Below are positions 8,083-17,601 of a stretch of 42,773 nt of DNA, in pieces. Position numbers and translations under genes: made by a program. Where the stretch lies: the NCBI GenBank assembly GCA_947038175.1, contig CAMQVJ010000016.1, positions 1-42,773 on the forward strand. Reading direction: 5' to 3'. Each line of letters begins with the position of its first letter. Within the stretch, counting starts at the first letter, position 1. The DNA comes from an uncultured Desulfovibrio sp. (GTDB lineage Bacteria; Desulfobacterota; Desulfovibrionia; Desulfovibrionales; Desulfovibrionaceae). The notes under the pieces are model-generated. The model was given only the letters and a program-made list of their open reading frames with translations, made no database searches and was not told the origin of the DNA.

Positions 8083-8358
8083 TTATTTTACAGATTCTTT
8101 AAGGTTTTTGCCAGGTGTAAATTTAACAACTGAGCAAGGTGCTATTTGAATTTCTTTTCCTGTACGAGGGTTGCGGCCTTTACGAGCAGCACGCTTAGTC
8201 ACTTTGAAGCTACCAAAACCTGTAAGGGTTATGGAATCTCCAGAAGCCAAGCATTCAGTGATAGCAGAGATGGTCGCATCAAGTGCAGCTTCAGACTTAG
8301 CTTTAGTAGGCAAACCAGATTTTTCGTGAATCTTTTCTATAAGTTCAGCTTTGGTCAT
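8083..8358 (-). CDS. hup: HU-family DNA-binding protein
   Basis: A 91-residue nucleoid protein that binds and bends DNA as a dimer. It begins MTKAELIEKIHEKSGL, has the core LTGFGSFKVTKRAARKGRNP, and the arm region RTGKEIQIAPCSVVKFTPGK with the Pro that intercalates in DNA. Length and motifs are standard for HU alpha/beta or the closely related IHF subunits; the RNPRTG arm without IHF-specific changes favours HU. GGAGAGGA precedes the ATG. It lies 58 bases after the methyltransferase gene and ends at a strong terminator. Confidence 0.92.
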   Translation of the reverse strand: MTKAELIEKIHEKSGLPTKAKSEAALDATISAITECLASGDSITLTGFGSFKVTKRAARKGRNPRTGKEIQIAPCSVVKFTPGKNLKESVK

Positions 8359-8416
8359 TTTATCCTCTCCAATTTGTCAAAAATTTATGTAAGCATTTAT
8401 ACACACATGGAATCTT

Positions 8417-9376
8417 TTAGAATCTTATTTTCGTAAAGTCAAGTTTTTTTTGATAATTTAAGTTAACTTCTCCATAAATCCATGTGAGTTCATGCTTATT
8501 ACAACACAAATGTAAGAGTGAAGAATTCTCTATTTCTTTGAACAGCTCAAGCATTGCGTGGTCAGTGCTGCCTTGTAATTTCACAGTGAAAATAATGTTT
8601 TTTGCATTTTTGTTATTTATCCATTTAATCGCCAAATCATAGAGTCTTTCGGGATAACACGCCATATCAGACAAAAGCCAATCTACTTCACCACAATCTT
8701 TAGGTTCAAGAGCAAAGCCACTTCCCTTACAAAAATCCACATGTGACATAGCGGCAACTTTCGGATCAAGGGGAGATTTGTCAATGGCAAACACTTTTGC
8801 ATTTTGCTCCGCCATAACCCATGTCCAGCCACCAGGGCACGCTCCAAGGTCAATAGCTAACTCATTTTCCTTTGGAAAAAAATCAGAAATCGTGAATGTT
8901 TCCCACAACTTGAGATATGCTCTACTAGGGGGGTCTATTTTATTCTCCATGAATAAACATTCCCCATGGGCAAAAGCAGAAGAACACCGAGCGCTGAGAA
9001 GCAAGGTATTATTATCCCATAAAGCCCATGCCCCGAGGGGCGAATTTGGCGAATTTTGTCCAAATTCATGGGGTTTAAATCGCATAGGGGGCAATTTTTC
9101 CTCAATAAGCTTCGCTCTTCTAAAAAGGTCTATGGGGTGATTATGCCAATTTCTTTGGATTGCCTTGAGCTTTTTAGCGGCGTCCCCCACAGAATCAATA
9201 GGCATAAAGAAAGGTTCAAGCCATGTATTTTGTGCCCAGGCAAGCTGTCTTGGTTTTGCATCAACAAGAAACAGGCGCCCTTTTTCTTCCACAATAGGGA
9301 GCTTGTAATGCTCCAATTCTTGCTTAAGCTCCTGTTCAAAAAAGCGTGGCGCTATATAGACAGTCATATTTTCCAT
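8417..9376 (-). CDS. RlmM-like rRNA 2'-O-methyltransferase (FtsJ fold)
   Basis: A 319-residue protein with an N-terminal region that resembles the THUMP-like part of RlmM and a C-terminal Rossmann methyltransferase domain from about residue 165. The SAM loop is DLGACPGGWTWVMAEQ, and the FtsJ/RlmM catalytic set seems present: SDMACYPE (Asp), FTVKLQG (Lys) and HELTWIYGEVN (Glu). RlmM of E. coli methylates C2498 of 23S rRNA; that target is assumed from family only. It sits between an acyl-CoA ligase and HU and does not share an obvious function with either. Confidence 0.8.
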   Translation of the reverse strand: MENMTVYIAPRFFEQELKQELEHYKLPIVEEKGRLFLVDAKPRQLAWAQNTWLEPFFMPIDSVGDAAKKLKAIQRNWHNHPIDLFRRAKLIEEKLPPMRFKPHEFGQNSPNSPLGAWALWDNNTLLLSARCSSAFAHGECLFMENKIDPPSRAYLKLWETFTISDFFPKENELAIDLGACPGGWTWVMAEQNAKVFAIDKSPLDPKVAAMSHVDFCKGSGFALEPKDCGEVDWLLSDMACYPERLYDLAIKWINNKNAKNIIFTVKLQGSTDHAMLELFKEIENSSLLHLCCNKHELTWIYGEVNLNYQKKLDFTKIRF

Positions 9377-9466
9377 TTATTTTCCCATACTTATGAGGTA
9401 TATCTCAAACTACTTTTTCAAATAGAGCGACAACGTGAATCTTTTATTCAAAAAGATATTATGAAT

Positions 9467-11119
9467 TTAATCTTTTATGTCAAAAAGAGTGAGAGCAAGC
9501 TCCCGCAACTTATATTTTTGTATTTTTCCACTTGCGGTTTGCGGATATTCTTCTAAACACGCTATATATCGAGGCACTTTGTGCCATGCTATATGACCCC
9601 TGCAAAATTCACGGACATCTTCTGGGCGCACAGTTTCGTTATCTTTAGGTATGATAAATGCGCCGATATCTTCACCATAACGAGAGGAAGGAATTCCAAT
9701 AACTTGTACGTCTTTAACTTTTGGCATTTCCAAGAGAAACGCTTCTATTTCACGAGGATATATATTTTCACCACCACGAACAATCATATCTTTAATGCGT
9801 CCAGTGATGCGCAAATAACCACGCTCGTCCATAATTCCCAAATCACCAGAATGAAGAAAACCATCCTCATCTATGCACTCAGCGGTGGCAGCTTTATCAT
9901 TATAATAGCCCTTCATCACGCTATAGCCTCGACAGCAAATTTCGCCCATGATATTAGCAGGCAAAACCTCGCCCGTATCAGGGTCTTTTATAATAATTTC
10001 GATTCCTGGTAGGGCTGGCCCCACTGTGCTACAACGATCCTCGATATTCTCGTCTGTACTGGTCATAGACATGACAGGAGAATTTTCCGTAAGACCGTAA
10101 GGTATTGTAATTTCTTTCATATTCATTTCATTAAGAACTCGACGCATGAGCGATTCAGGACACACTGCGCCACTCATTATCCCCGTTCTGAGAGAGGAAT
10201 ACTTATAGTCTTTAAAATGACGATGCTCAACCATTGCAAGGTACATAGACGGAACAGCATAAAATGCCGTACATTTTTCTTCTTCAATGGCTTTCATTGC
10301 GTGCACAGGATTAAAGCTTTCCAAAATAACCATGCACGTACCATGATGAACGCAAGCAAGCACCCCTAAAACACAGCCAAAGCAGTGAAAAAGCGGAACA
10401 GGCATACATAATTTGTCCTTATGAGAAAACTTTTGCTTCTGCCCAATCCAGTAACCATTATTCCCTATGCCCACATGGGTCAACATCACGCCCTTGGGAA
10501 AGCCAGTAGTACCAGACGTATACTGCATATTAACAATATCGTTAGGAGATATACTTGCCTTTCTTTCTTCGTACTCGGCATCCGTAATCATGGACGCCAT
10601 AGCAAATATTTCAGCAAGTTGGTACATACCAGATTGCTTATGCTCGCCAAGATTAACAATGCGCTTCAAGTGTGGCAATGCTTCGACTTTAACTGCTTCG
10701 GGGCTCTTTGTTTCTTTGAGCTCAGGAACAACTGCGGCGAGAGTCGAAAGGTAATCATGTTCGCGGAAATTCTCCACAAGAAAAAGATTAACACAATGAG
10801 ATTGCTGTAAAAGATACGCAAGCTCATTGCTGCGATAATTAGTATTAACGGTTAAAAGAACCGCTCCAATTTTAGCGCTTGCAAACATCAGCGTCACCCA
10901 ATGAGGTACATTGGGCGCCCAAATGGCAATTTTCTCATCTTTTTGCACACCTAAAGCCATAAGCCCCTTGGCAAGATCATCTACCTCTTTGGCAAATTCT
11001 TTCCATGTAAGGCGTGTGCCCGTTTCTGGATATATAAAAGCTTCTTGGTCTGGAAAACGGCTGACGGTATCGTCTAAAATTTCCCCGAGCTTTTTTTCTT
11101 GTAAAATAAAATCATTCAT
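9467..11119 (-). CDS. Acyl-CoA ligase (AMP-binding family)
   Basis: A second ANL ligase of 550 residues, shorter and different from the FadD at the window start. Motifs: YTSGTTGFPKGVMLTH near residue 200, PYGLTENSPVMSMT, GFLHSGDLGIMDERGYLRITGR, IVRGGENIYPREIEAFL and the C-terminal lysine region TASGKIQKYKLRE. The pattern fits medium- or long-chain fatty acyl-CoA synthetases of the AcsF2/FadD3-like type. It is the first gene upstream of the methyltransferase (90-base gap). GAGAAG upstream of ATG may serve as ribosome site. Substrate unknown. Confidence 0.85.
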   Translation of the reverse strand: MNDFILQEKKLGEILDDTVSRFPDQEAFIYPETGTRLTWKEFAKEVDDLAKGLMALGVQKDEKIAIWAPNVPHWVTLMFASAKIGAVLLTVNTNYRSNELAYLLQQSHCVNLFLVENFREHDYLSTLAAVVPELKETKSPEAVKVEALPHLKRIVNLGEHKQSGMYQLAEIFAMASMITDAEYEERKASISPNDIVNMQYTSGTTGFPKGVMLTHVGIGNNGYWIGQKQKFSHKDKLCMPVPLFHCFGCVLGVLACVHHGTCMVILESFNPVHAMKAIEEEKCTAFYAVPSMYLAMVEHRHFKDYKYSSLRTGIMSGAVCPESLMRRVLNEMNMKEITIPYGLTENSPVMSMTSTDENIEDRCSTVGPALPGIEIIIKDPDTGEVLPANIMGEICCRGYSVMKGYYNDKAATAECIDEDGFLHSGDLGIMDERGYLRITGRIKDMIVRGGENIYPREIEAFLLEMPKVKDVQVIGIPSSRYGEDIGAFIIPKDNETVRPEDVREFCRGHIAWHKVPRYIACLEEYPQTASGKIQKYKLRELALTLFDIKD

Positions 11120-11293
11120 TGGTCTTCTCGTTTTTTATGCAATAAGCAAATCAATCTACATTGACTCTTACTTCAAATTATATTCAATTCGTATTCAATC
11201 TTTTAATAGGAAAATATGCTGAATAATACATTTGACAAGCACATTTAGCAAGGAAAAACAAAGGACAAAAAAGAGAAAAATACGTTATTCCAA

Positions 11294-11346
11294 TTTGGGA
11301 GGCTCTGCCTCCCAAACCCTCCGGCAAAGGAGCTGAGCCCCTTTGC
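11294..11346. repeat. Family A double-hairpin repeat
   Basis: Hairpin 1 has arms TTTGGGAGGC and GCCTCCCAAA around TCT; then the linker CCCTCCG; then hairpin 2 with arms GCAAAGG and CCTTTGC. The same plan recurs at 14036-14088 and 31692-31744. This copy fills much of the 389-base gap between nfnB and the acyl-CoA ligase; the rest of that gap holds only the terminator at 11415-11450. Confidence 0.85.
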
Positions 11347-11414
11347 AAACCCCATAAATTACGTTTTTTGTAAGTAAATTTTGTGAAAAAACCGTTTTAG
11401 AAGGCTTGAGGCAT

Positions 11415-11450
11415 AAAAAAGAAGAAAACATAAATGCTTTCTTCTTTTTT
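11415..11450 (-). terminator. Terminator downstream of nfnB
   Basis: Inverted repeat AAAAAAGAAGAAA and TTTCTTCTTTTTT, 13-base arms with a 10-base loop, ending in T on the minus strand, about 60 bases past the nfnB stop. It is AT-rich, so weaker than a GC stem, and symmetrical enough to work in either direction. Confidence 0.6.
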
Positions 11451-11508
11451 AGTTATTCCAGTATTTCTACTAGAATAAAACTTTATTTTCTGTAAAAATC
11501 ACAAATTC

Positions 11509-12915
11509 TTATTTTATTTCGCCAAGAAATCGCTCAGCAATCACAGTAGCCGCTTTTCTACCCGCACCCATAGCAAGGATAACAGTAGCTGCGCCTGTTA
11601 CGATATCACCACCAGCAAAAACATTCGGAATGGAAGTTTCACCAGATTCTTGGTCAACAACAATATAACCCTTTTTATTCAGGTTTAAGGCAGGAGTTGC
11701 GTCAATAAAAAGAGGATTAGGACGAGTTCCTAAAGCAATAATAGCAAGGTCGGTAGGCAAATCAAACTCAGAACCTTCCACCTTACGGGGGCTTCTGCGT
11801 CCAGACTCATCAGGCTCACCTAGCTCCATTTTATGTAGCTTCACAGAACATAAACGCCCTGCTTCTGTCCCTTCAAAACGGATAGGAGCAGACAATTCAA
11901 GAAGATTAACACCCTCTTCAAAAGCGTGCTCAATTTCTTCATGTCGAGCTGGCATTTCAGCACGGCTTCGGCGATAAACAATATTAACCGTTTCCGCTCC
12001 CATGCGCTTCGCAGTACGAGCAGCATCCATAGCTACGTTTCCTGCACCAAAAACAGTGACGCTTTGTCCTGCATAATTGGGTGTGTCATAATCAGGAAAA
12101 TTATAAGAACGACCAAGATTAGCACGAGTCAAATATTCATTAGCGGAAAATACACCAATGAGGTTTTCACCAGGAACATCAAGAAAATAAGGAAGCCCTG
12201 CGCCAACACCCACGAAGATGGCCTTGTAACCTTCTTCAAAAAGACTATCAACAGTAACAGTTGTACCGCCGACCCAGTTGGTCTTTATGTCCACATTTTG
12301 CGCTTTAAGATTGTTCAATTCTTGACAAACCACATCTTTTGGCAAACGAAAGTTTGGAATACCATAAACAAGAACGCCACCAGGTTCGTGAAGCCCTTCA
12401 AACATAGTTACTGTTGCCCCCCTAGCGGCAAGATAGCCTCCGCAAGTGAGCGATGCTGGACCAGAACCAATACAAGCCACCTTTATCTCTGGGCTTTTAG
12501 GAATAACTTTTCCAGGAACAATATTACTGCAAAGCGCTTTATCCGCCACATAACGCTCTAAGCGCCCGATAGCAACAGATTCACCTTTTTTTGCAAGGAT
12601 ACACTCGCCTTCACATTGCTTCTCTTGAGGGCAAACCCGTCCACAAACCGCAGGCAAACTATTCGTTGTCTTGATAATATCATAGGCAGCACACAAGTCT
12701 CCCTTTACCACTTCAGCTATGAACTCAGGAATGCGAACCTCGACAGGACAGCCTTGACGACAAAGTGGTTTTTTACATTGTAAACAACGACTTGCCTCTG
12801 CTGCTGCCATTTCATCTGTGTATCCAAGCGCTACTTCATCAAAATTAGTAATACGCTTTGCAGGGGCTTGGCAGGGCATGTCTGTACGGGGTAGCTTTGC
12901 TGGCTTCTGACTCAT
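11509..12915 (-). CDS. nfnB: NADH-dependent ferredoxin:NADP+ oxidoreductase, large subunit (NfnB/SudA/GltD-like)
   Basis: Large subunit of the electron-bifurcating transhydrogenase that couples NADPH to NAD+ and ferredoxin. The 468-residue protein starts with a two [4Fe-4S] cluster domain (CLQCKKPLCRQGCP and CGRVCPQEKQCEGEC), then an FAD site with GSGPASLTCGGYLAARG, and an NAD(P) site with FGAGNVAMDAARTAKRMGAE, ending with FAGGDIVTGAATVILAMGAG. This is the GltD-like architecture. Immediate linkage to nfnA (89-base gap) makes Nfn much more likely than a glutamate synthase small subunit; no gltB is present. AAGGAG lies seven bases before the ATG. Confidence 0.88.
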   Translation of the reverse strand: MSQKPAKLPRTDMPCQAPAKRITNFDEVALGYTDEMAAAEASRCLQCKKPLCRQGCPVEVRIPEFIAEVVKGDLCAAYDIIKTTNSLPAVCGRVCPQEKQCEGECILAKKGESVAIGRLERYVADKALCSNIVPGKVIPKSPEIKVACIGSGPASLTCGGYLAARGATVTMFEGLHEPGGVLVYGIPNFRLPKDVVCQELNNLKAQNVDIKTNWVGGTTVTVDSLFEEGYKAIFVGVGAGLPYFLDVPGENLIGVFSANEYLTRANLGRSYNFPDYDTPNYAGQSVTVFGAGNVAMDAARTAKRMGAETVNIVYRRSRAEMPARHEEIEHAFEEGVNLLELSAPIRFEGTEAGRLCSVKLHKMELGEPDESGRRSPRKVEGSEFDLPTDLAIIALGTRPNPLFIDATPALNLNKKGYIVVDQESGETSIPNVFAGGDIVTGAATVILAMGAGRKAATVIAERFLGEIK

Positions 12916-13004
12916 GAAAAAACTCCTTCACAGGAAAAAAATAAATATTTAACGAACCTAATTATTACAAAAACTTCTTATGCATAAACACTTTCAGAGC
13001 AATT

Positions 13005-13850
13005 CTAATGTGCTCCGCACTTACATTGGTGTTTATCCATAGATACTTTTTCCTCTCCACGAAAGGAACTGAGGCGAATCTTCAATTCTTCAAAGTCAAC
13101 AAGATGCCCATCAAACTCAGGTCCTTCAACACAAGTAAACTTCATTTCTCCACCAACCGTCACACGGCAAGCACCACACATGCCCATGCCGTCAACCATG
13201 AGAGAATTTAAGCTAACTACCGTTGGCACAGAATATTCTTTTGTGAGCTTTGTCACCGCTTCCATCATGGGAACAGGGCCAACAGCAACAACTTCTGCAA
13301 TATCTTTGTCACTTTCAAGACGATCTTTAAGAGGGTCTGTAACTAGGCCCGTTATCCCTACACTACCATCATTCGTAGCAACAAGAACTTCATCGCAAAA
13401 TTTTGCAAGATCATCATAAAAAAGCAAAAACTCTTTACTACGTGCTCCAATAACAGCGATGACATAATTGCCCGCCTTATGGTGCCCCTTCGCAATGTGA
13501 TGCATAGCGGCAACACCAGTACCACCACCAACACAAATAACTTTTTGCCCATTAGGAACAATATGAGTTGCTTTACCCAAAGGTCCGCACACATCTAAAA
13601 TTTCATCGCCAACACCAAGCATTTCGAGCATGGCAGTAGATTTACCCATAACTAGGTAAACAATAGTGATAGTTCCATTTTCTGCGTCAGTATCTGCAAT
13701 AGTAAGGGGAAAACGCTCTCCACTTTCATGAACACGTAACATCACAAAATGCCCAGGCTTTGCCGTTTTGGCAATGTGAGGCGCATCTAAGACAAGTTTA
13801 CTTGTTTTACCAGGAATGAGTTTTTCTTTTTCTAAAATTTTAGTCGGCAT
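13005..13850 (-). CDS. nfnA: NfnA/SudB ferredoxin-NADP reductase subunit
   Basis: Small subunit of Nfn, with FAD and NAD(H) sites plus a [2Fe-2S] cluster. Residues start MPTKILEKEKLIPGKTSKLVLDAPHIA; the flavin motif region is RFPLTIAD, the nucleotide site ICVGGGTGVAAMHHIA, and the cluster segment GMCGACRVTVGGEMKFTC. The family's unusual cluster uses one Asp and three Cys. The start at 13850 was chosen because GAGGAG lies six bases before that ATG, whereas the ATG six codons earlier overlaps this site. A good promoter lies at 13899-13928. It is first in the nfnA-nfnB operon and feeds anaerobic redox balance. Confidence 0.88.
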   Translation of the reverse strand: MPTKILEKEKLIPGKTSKLVLDAPHIAKTAKPGHFVMLRVHESGERFPLTIADTDAENGTITIVYLVMGKSTAMLEMLGVGDEILDVCGPLGKATHIVPNGQKVICVGGGTGVAAMHHIAKGHHKAGNYVIAVIGARSKEFLLFYDDLAKFCDEVLVATNDGSVGITGLVTDPLKDRLESDKDIAEVVAVGPVPMMEAVTKLTKEYSVPTVVSLNSLMVDGMGMCGACRVTVGGEMKFTCVEGPEFDGHLVDFEELKIRLSSFRGEEKVSMDKHQCKCGAH

Positions 13851-13898
13851 CTCTTTCTCCTCACACATAGACAGACGAGGTCTCTTAGTGGATTTTCG

Positions 13899-13928
13899 AT
13901 TATATCAGAAGGATATAATTTATTTCAA
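13899..13928 (-). promoter_or_regulatory. Promoter of nfnA-nfnB
   Basis: Minus-strand TTGAAA (13923-13928), 18-base spacer, perfect TATAAT (13899-13904), about 50 bases upstream of the nfnA start. Confidence 0.7.
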
Positions 13929-14035
13929 CGATTCTCTATTACACAGTACATTTAACTGAATGCAATTGTATATAATAAGCCTACTTTTGTCACGAAAAAA
14001 AAGGCATACCGAGTCTGTCCCCCCACGTATTCCAA

Positions 14036-14088
14036 TTTGGGAGGCCCTGCCTCCCAAACCCTCTGCCAAAGGACATGATGTCCTTTGG
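14036..14088. repeat. Family A double-hairpin repeat
   Basis: Hairpin 1 has arms TTTGGGAGGC and GCCTCCCAAA around CCT (one base from the copy at 11294). After the linker CCCTCTG comes hairpin 2, a perfect palindrome with 11-base arms CCAAAGGACAT and ATGTCCTTTGG. The flanks CGTATTCCAA on the left and AAACCTCATATT on the right also recur in other copies, so the unit is about 75 bases long. Confidence 0.88.
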
Positions 14089-14188
14089 AAACCTCATATT
14101 TCAGTATTTTTGTAAATATTGTTACAAGAAATACATGCTGTAGGGGCTTGTTATTCTTTATACAAAACGCTTTAGAACAATAAGAATT

Positions 14189-14248
<60 letters not shown>

Positions 14249-14373
14249 TTATCATAATGTGCAGAAACCAAAACAATACACTAAGTTATTGGAATCTCTA
14301 GAACAGGCATGGAAGTCTTGAGTGCAGACAGTGAAAAATACCTGAATGTTAAAAAAGAAGAATATTTCTCTAT

Positions 14374-14402
14374 TTGACAAGTTCAAAATCTAAATCTATT
14401 AT
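14374..14402 (+). promoter_or_regulatory. Promoter of the microprotein unit
   Basis: Plus-strand TTGACA (14374-14379), exact 17-base spacer, TATTAT (14397-14402). It is one of the best promoter matches in the window and has no known gene downstream other than the 29-codon frame at 14463. Confidence 0.72.
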
Positions 14403-14462
14403 ACAGAATAAATGAGAAGGTAGAAATATCAAGTGAAGACACTTAAAAAAGGGGAAAATAAA

Positions 14463-14552
14463 ATGGCTTTTTTAGTATTTTTTGGCGGAATGGCGGCAGT
14501 TGCACTCGCTCTTTCTATTATCAAAATAACAAGCCCTAATAAAAAACATTAA
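14463..14552 (+). CDS. 29-residue single-pass membrane microprotein, unknown function
   Basis: An ATG frame of 29 codons that begins MAFLVFFGGMAAVALALSII and ends in KITSPNKKH. The first 20 residues are a hydrophobic helix and the tail carries three Lys and a His, so the positive-inside rule predicts a cytoplasmic C-terminus. AGGGG stands about eight bases before the ATG. The frame has its own promoter (14374-14402) and a strong terminator (14632-14668), making a unit of about 260 nt on the plus strand inside a region otherwise read on the minus strand. I do not recognise the family. Real translation is likely but not proven; the transcript could also act as an RNA. Confidence 0.6.
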   Translation: MAFLVFFGGMAAVALALSIIKITSPNKKH

Positions 14553-14631
14553 TCTAAAAAAAAATGACTAAAAGACGTAGGAAATAAATCCATAGCCCCC
14601 AAAAGTCATTACGAAACTTGCCACTTTAGGC

Positions 14632-14668
14632 AAAAAAAAGCTTTCCCTTTTATAGGAAAGCTTTTTTT
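14632..14668. terminator. Bidirectional terminator between the microprotein unit and rplQ
   Basis: Arms AAAAAAAGCTTTCC and GGAAAGCTTTTTTT around an eight-base loop. T-runs follow the stem in both directions, so it can end the long ribosomal operon (rplQ stop is at 14687) and the plus-strand microprotein transcript. Confidence 0.88.
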
Positions 14669-14686
14669 GTTATTTCTCAGTAAGTC

Positions 14687-15085
14687 TTATTCTGCACTGT
14701 CAGCGTCAACTGGCTGTGTAGCTGCTTGATGCTTCGTGAGTTCAATAATCGCCATAGGAGCGTTATCGCCTCGACGTGGCATAGCAAGCTTCATTACTCT
14801 TGTATAACCACCAGGGATTCCCGCATACTGTGGTCCAATTTCGTCAAAAAGACGCTTCACCAATTGGTGTGAACCAAGTGTACGGTAAGCCAAACGGCGT
14901 GAATGCACATCATTACGCTGTGCTAGAGTAATAAGGGGTTCCACAATACCGCGCAAATCTTTAGCCTTTGCTTCAGTTGTGCGAATACGCCCATGAATCA
15001 AAAGAGCCTTCGCCATGTTAATAAACAAGGCTTTGCGATGGGAAGGACTTCTTCCCAATTTTCTACCAGAATTGTTATGCCTCAT
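14687..15085 (-). CDS. rplQ: 50S ribosomal protein L17
   Basis: Large-subunit protein near the peptide exit tunnel. The frame can open at 15124, but the conserved start [20 protein letters not shown] begins at 15085, with GGAAGAGGAAG upstream, so that start was taken (132 residues). This overlaps the end of rpoA by 11 bases, indicating translational coupling. Conserved [15 protein letters not shown] and [22 protein letters not shown] follow; the last 15 residues ([12 protein letters not shown]) are a nonconserved tail. It is the last gene of the alpha operon. Confidence 0.97.
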   Translation of the reverse strand: MRHNNSGRKLGRSPSHRKALFINMAKALLIHGRIRTTEAKAKDLRGIVEPLITLAQRNDVHSRRLAYRTLGSHQLVKRLFDEIGPQYAGIPGGYTRVMKLAMPRRGDNAPMAIIELTKHQAATQPVDADSAE

Positions 15086-16118
15086 GGTGTTGCTTCCTCT
15101 TCCATTCCTGATATTTTTTATCAAAAGAGTCTATTTTTGTACCAAAATCAAGACCCATGTTTATAAGCATAAGTTTGATTTCATCAAGAGACTTTTTACC
15201 GAAATTCTTTGTTCTTAGCATTTCATTTTCAGAACGTTGAACAAGCTCACCAACACTAGCAATGCTAGCACTGCGTAGACAGTTAGTCGCTCGTACTGAA
15301 AGTTCTAAATCATCAATGCTTTTGAAAAGATTTTCGTTAATGTCACCGACGTCACTGGTACCAAGACCACTTTCATCAGAAACCTGTTCATCAAAGTTGA
15401 TGAAAACAGAAATCTGTTCTTTAATTATTTTAGCACTATAAGCGATACCATCTTCAGGAGTGATAGAGCCATCGGTCCACACTTCCAAGATAAGCTTATC
15501 ATAGTTAGTCATTTGACCAACACGTGCTTGTTCAACAGTATAAGCAACCTTACGCACTGGGGAAAAACTAGCGTCAAGCTTAATAAGCCCTATTTCTTCG
15601 TTTAAACCTTCGTGCATATCAGCAGGTACGTACCCTTTGCCCATACGCGCTTCTAATTCAAGAGAAAATTCTACATTTTCAGTCAAAGTAGCGATATGAA
15701 GCTCTGGATTCAAAACAGCAACGTGCTGATTTTCTTGAATGTCTGCAGCGGTTACGATGCCCGTTTTACTAACATTTAAAGTTAGTACTTGTGGTTCATC
15801 TGTATCCATTGCAAGACGTACTTGCTTAATATTCAATATAATATCGGTCACATCTTCAAGAACACCAGGAATGGTGGTGAATTCGTGATGAACTCCTGTA
15901 ATCTTCACAGAAACAAAAGCCGATCCTTGCAATGAAGCAAGCAAAACCCGACGCAAAGCGTTACCAATTGTAGTACCGTATCCCCGTTCCAAAGGCTCGC
16001 ATACAAACTTTCCGTACATTTGGTCGGAAAGCTCATGATCACGAAGTATTTGTTCAGGTTTTACAAGTACTGCCCAGTTACGAGCATTGATGAGCTTATT
16101 GGCTTGATTTGTAGACAT
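15075..16118 (-). CDS. rpoA: RNA polymerase alpha subunit
   Basis: Scaffold of RNA polymerase and contact point for promoter UP elements and activators. At 347 residues it is full length: the N-terminal dimerisation domain with [23 protein letters not shown], a variable linker, and the C-terminal domain with [15 protein letters not shown] and [19 protein letters not shown]. It lies 12 bases after rpsD and overlaps rplQ, the usual place in the alpha operon. Confidence 0.98.
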   Translation of the reverse strand: MSTNQANKLINARNWAVLVKPEQILRDHELSDQMYGKFVCEPLERGYGTTIGNALRRVLLASLQGSAFVSVKITGVHHEFTTIPGVLEDVTDIILNIKQVRLAMDTDEPQVLTLNVSKTGIVTAADIQENQHVAVLNPELHIATLTENVEFSLELEARMGKGYVPADMHEGLNEEIGLIKLDASFSPVRKVAYTVEQARVGQMTNYDKLILEVWTDGSITPEDGIAYSAKIIKEQISVFINFDEQVSDESGLGTSDVGDINENLFKSIDDLELSVRATNCLRSASIASVGELVQRSENEMLRTKNFGKKSLDEIKLMLINMGLDFGTKIDSFDKKYQEWKRKQHHEA

Positions 16119-16130
16119 GTATACCCCTGT

Positions 16131-16757
16131 TTACTTGGAGTAAAGTTCGACGATAAGAGATTCGTTGATTGGAGTCTGAATATCATCGCGTTGAGGCAAT
16201 GCCTTAATCACACCCTTGAAGCTTGCGCCATCAACCTCAATCCATGCAGGGCAACCGCGACGAGCGATAGCACCTTGCGCATCAGCTATAACAGGAATTT
16301 GACGACTCTTGTCTTTCACAACAATCTCATCGCCAACTTTAACTTGTAAAGAAGGGATATCGACTTTGTGACCATTGAGAGTGAAAATTCCGTGACGAAC
16401 AAGCTGACGGGCTTGAGAACGGGAGTTTGCAAAACCCATACGGTAAATTACATTATCTAAACGACGTTCAAGAGTGCTAAGAAGGTTTTCACCGGTAACA
16501 CCTTTGGACATATCAGCAGAATAAAAATAACCTCTAAACTGCTTTTCTAACACACCGTAGGTACGACGCACTTTTTGCTTCTCACGAAGCATAAGAGCAT
16601 AATCACTTAACTTCTTGCGTGCTCGGCCATGTTGGCCAGGCGCATAAGGGCGACGATCTTGTGCACACTTATCAGTGAAGCAACGATCTCCCTTCAAGAA
16701 TAATTTGCTGCCTTCACGGCGACAAATACGGCATTTTGCATCATTATATTTAGCCAC
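16131..16757 (-). CDS. rpsD: 30S ribosomal protein S4
   Basis: Primary 16S rRNA binder that nucleates 30S assembly. The 208-residue protein is the zinc-binding form, with Cys9, Cys12, Cys26 and Cys31 near the N-terminus, and has the S4 RNA-binding fold at [20 protein letters not shown]. In enterobacteria S4 represses the alpha operon from a leader structure; a hairpin sits in the leader here (17741-17776), but it does not visibly copy that pseudoknot. Confidence 0.98.
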   Translation of the reverse strand: MAKYNDAKCRICRREGSKLFLKGDRCFTDKCAQDRRPYAPGQHGRARKKLSDYALMLREKQKVRRTYGVLEKQFRGYFYSADMSKGVTGENLLSTLERRLDNVIYRMGFANSRSQARQLVRHGIFTLNGHKVDIPSLQVKVGDEIVVKDKSRQIPVIADAQGAIARRGCPAWIEVDGASFKGVIKALPQRDDIQTPINESLIVELYSK

Positions 16758-16772
16758 AGTTGGTTCTCCTAG

Positions 16773-17162
16773 TTATACGCGGCGACGCTTTGGAGGGCGA
16801 CAACCGTTATGAGGGATAGGCGTAACGTCACGAATAAACGCAACTTTAAAACCCGCAGCGTTTATTGCACGCATTGCAGATTCACGACCAGAACCTGGGC
16901 CTTTTACGTAAACACCAACTGTACGCATTCCATTCTCTTGTGCTTTACGAGCTGCAGTTTCAGCAGCAACTTGTGCAGCAAAAGGAGTAGATTTACGAGA
17001 ACCTTTAAAACCGCTTTGACCAGCAGAAGCCCAGCTAATGGTATTTCCACGGGTATCGGTAAAGGTAATAATGGTATTATTAAAAGAAGATTGAATATGA
17101 GCTACACCCAAAGGTACATTCTTCTTTTCTCTTTTTTTAACTGCTCGTTTGGCTCTTGCCAT
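16773..17162 (-). CDS. rpsK: 30S ribosomal protein S11
   Basis: Platform protein of the 30S subunit near the E site. Standard length (129 residues) with [19 protein letters not shown], the glycine-rich [13 protein letters not shown], and the invariant C-terminus CRPPKRRRV. It lies between rpsM and rpsD in the alpha operon with 15-52 base gaps. Confidence 0.98.
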   Translation of the reverse strand: MARAKRAVKKREKKNVPLGVAHIQSSFNNTIITFTDTRGNTISWASAGQSGFKGSRKSTPFAAQVAAETAARKAQENGMRTVGVYVKGPGSGRESAMRAINAAGFKVAFIRDVTPIPHNGCRPPKRRRV

Positions 17163-17214
17163 TGTACACTTCCCTTGGGCATCATACCCAGAAAAATTTT
17201 AGGGCAGCTACCCT

Positions 17215-17583
17215 TTACTTCTTTTTACCCACAGCACCACGACGTGGTCCCTTACGGGTACGTGCATTGGTTTTTGTGCGCTGCCCATTAACAGGCAAAC
17301 CACGACGATGGCGAAGTCCGCGATAGCAGCCCACATCCATCAAACGTTTGATGTTAGAGCTCACTTCACGACGAAGGTCGCCTTCAACTTTATAGTTGGA
17401 TTCAATTTCCTTACGGAGTTCGTTCACCTCATCGGCAGTAAGATCATCAATGCTACGATTCCATTCAATCTTAGTAGCACCAAAGATATCCAAAGATGTC
17501 TTTGATCCAATGCCATAAATATAGGTGAGCGCTATGTCCGCTCTTTTGCCACGAGGCAAATCAACACCTGCAATTCTTGCCAC
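17215..17583 (-). CDS. rpsM: 30S ribosomal protein S13
   Basis: Head protein of the 30S subunit that bridges to the 50S. The 122 residues begin [20 protein letters not shown] and hold the helix-two-turn-helix and the basic tail [20 protein letters not shown] ending in [12 protein letters not shown]. It follows rpmJ by 18 bases. Confidence 0.98.
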   Translation of the reverse strand: MARIAGVDLPRGKRADIALTYIYGIGSKTSLDIFGATKIEWNRSIDDLTADEVNELRKEIESNYKVEGDLRREVSSNIKRLMDVGCYRGLRHRRGLPVNGQRTKTNARTRKGPRRGAVGKKK

Positions 17584-17601
17584 AGTACGACTCCTGCAAG
17601 G

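Noticed and set aside
11509-12915. Glutamate synthase small subunit (gltD)
   Set aside because: The domain order is shared, but the neighbour is an NfnA-type flavoprotein and no glutamate synthase large subunit is present.
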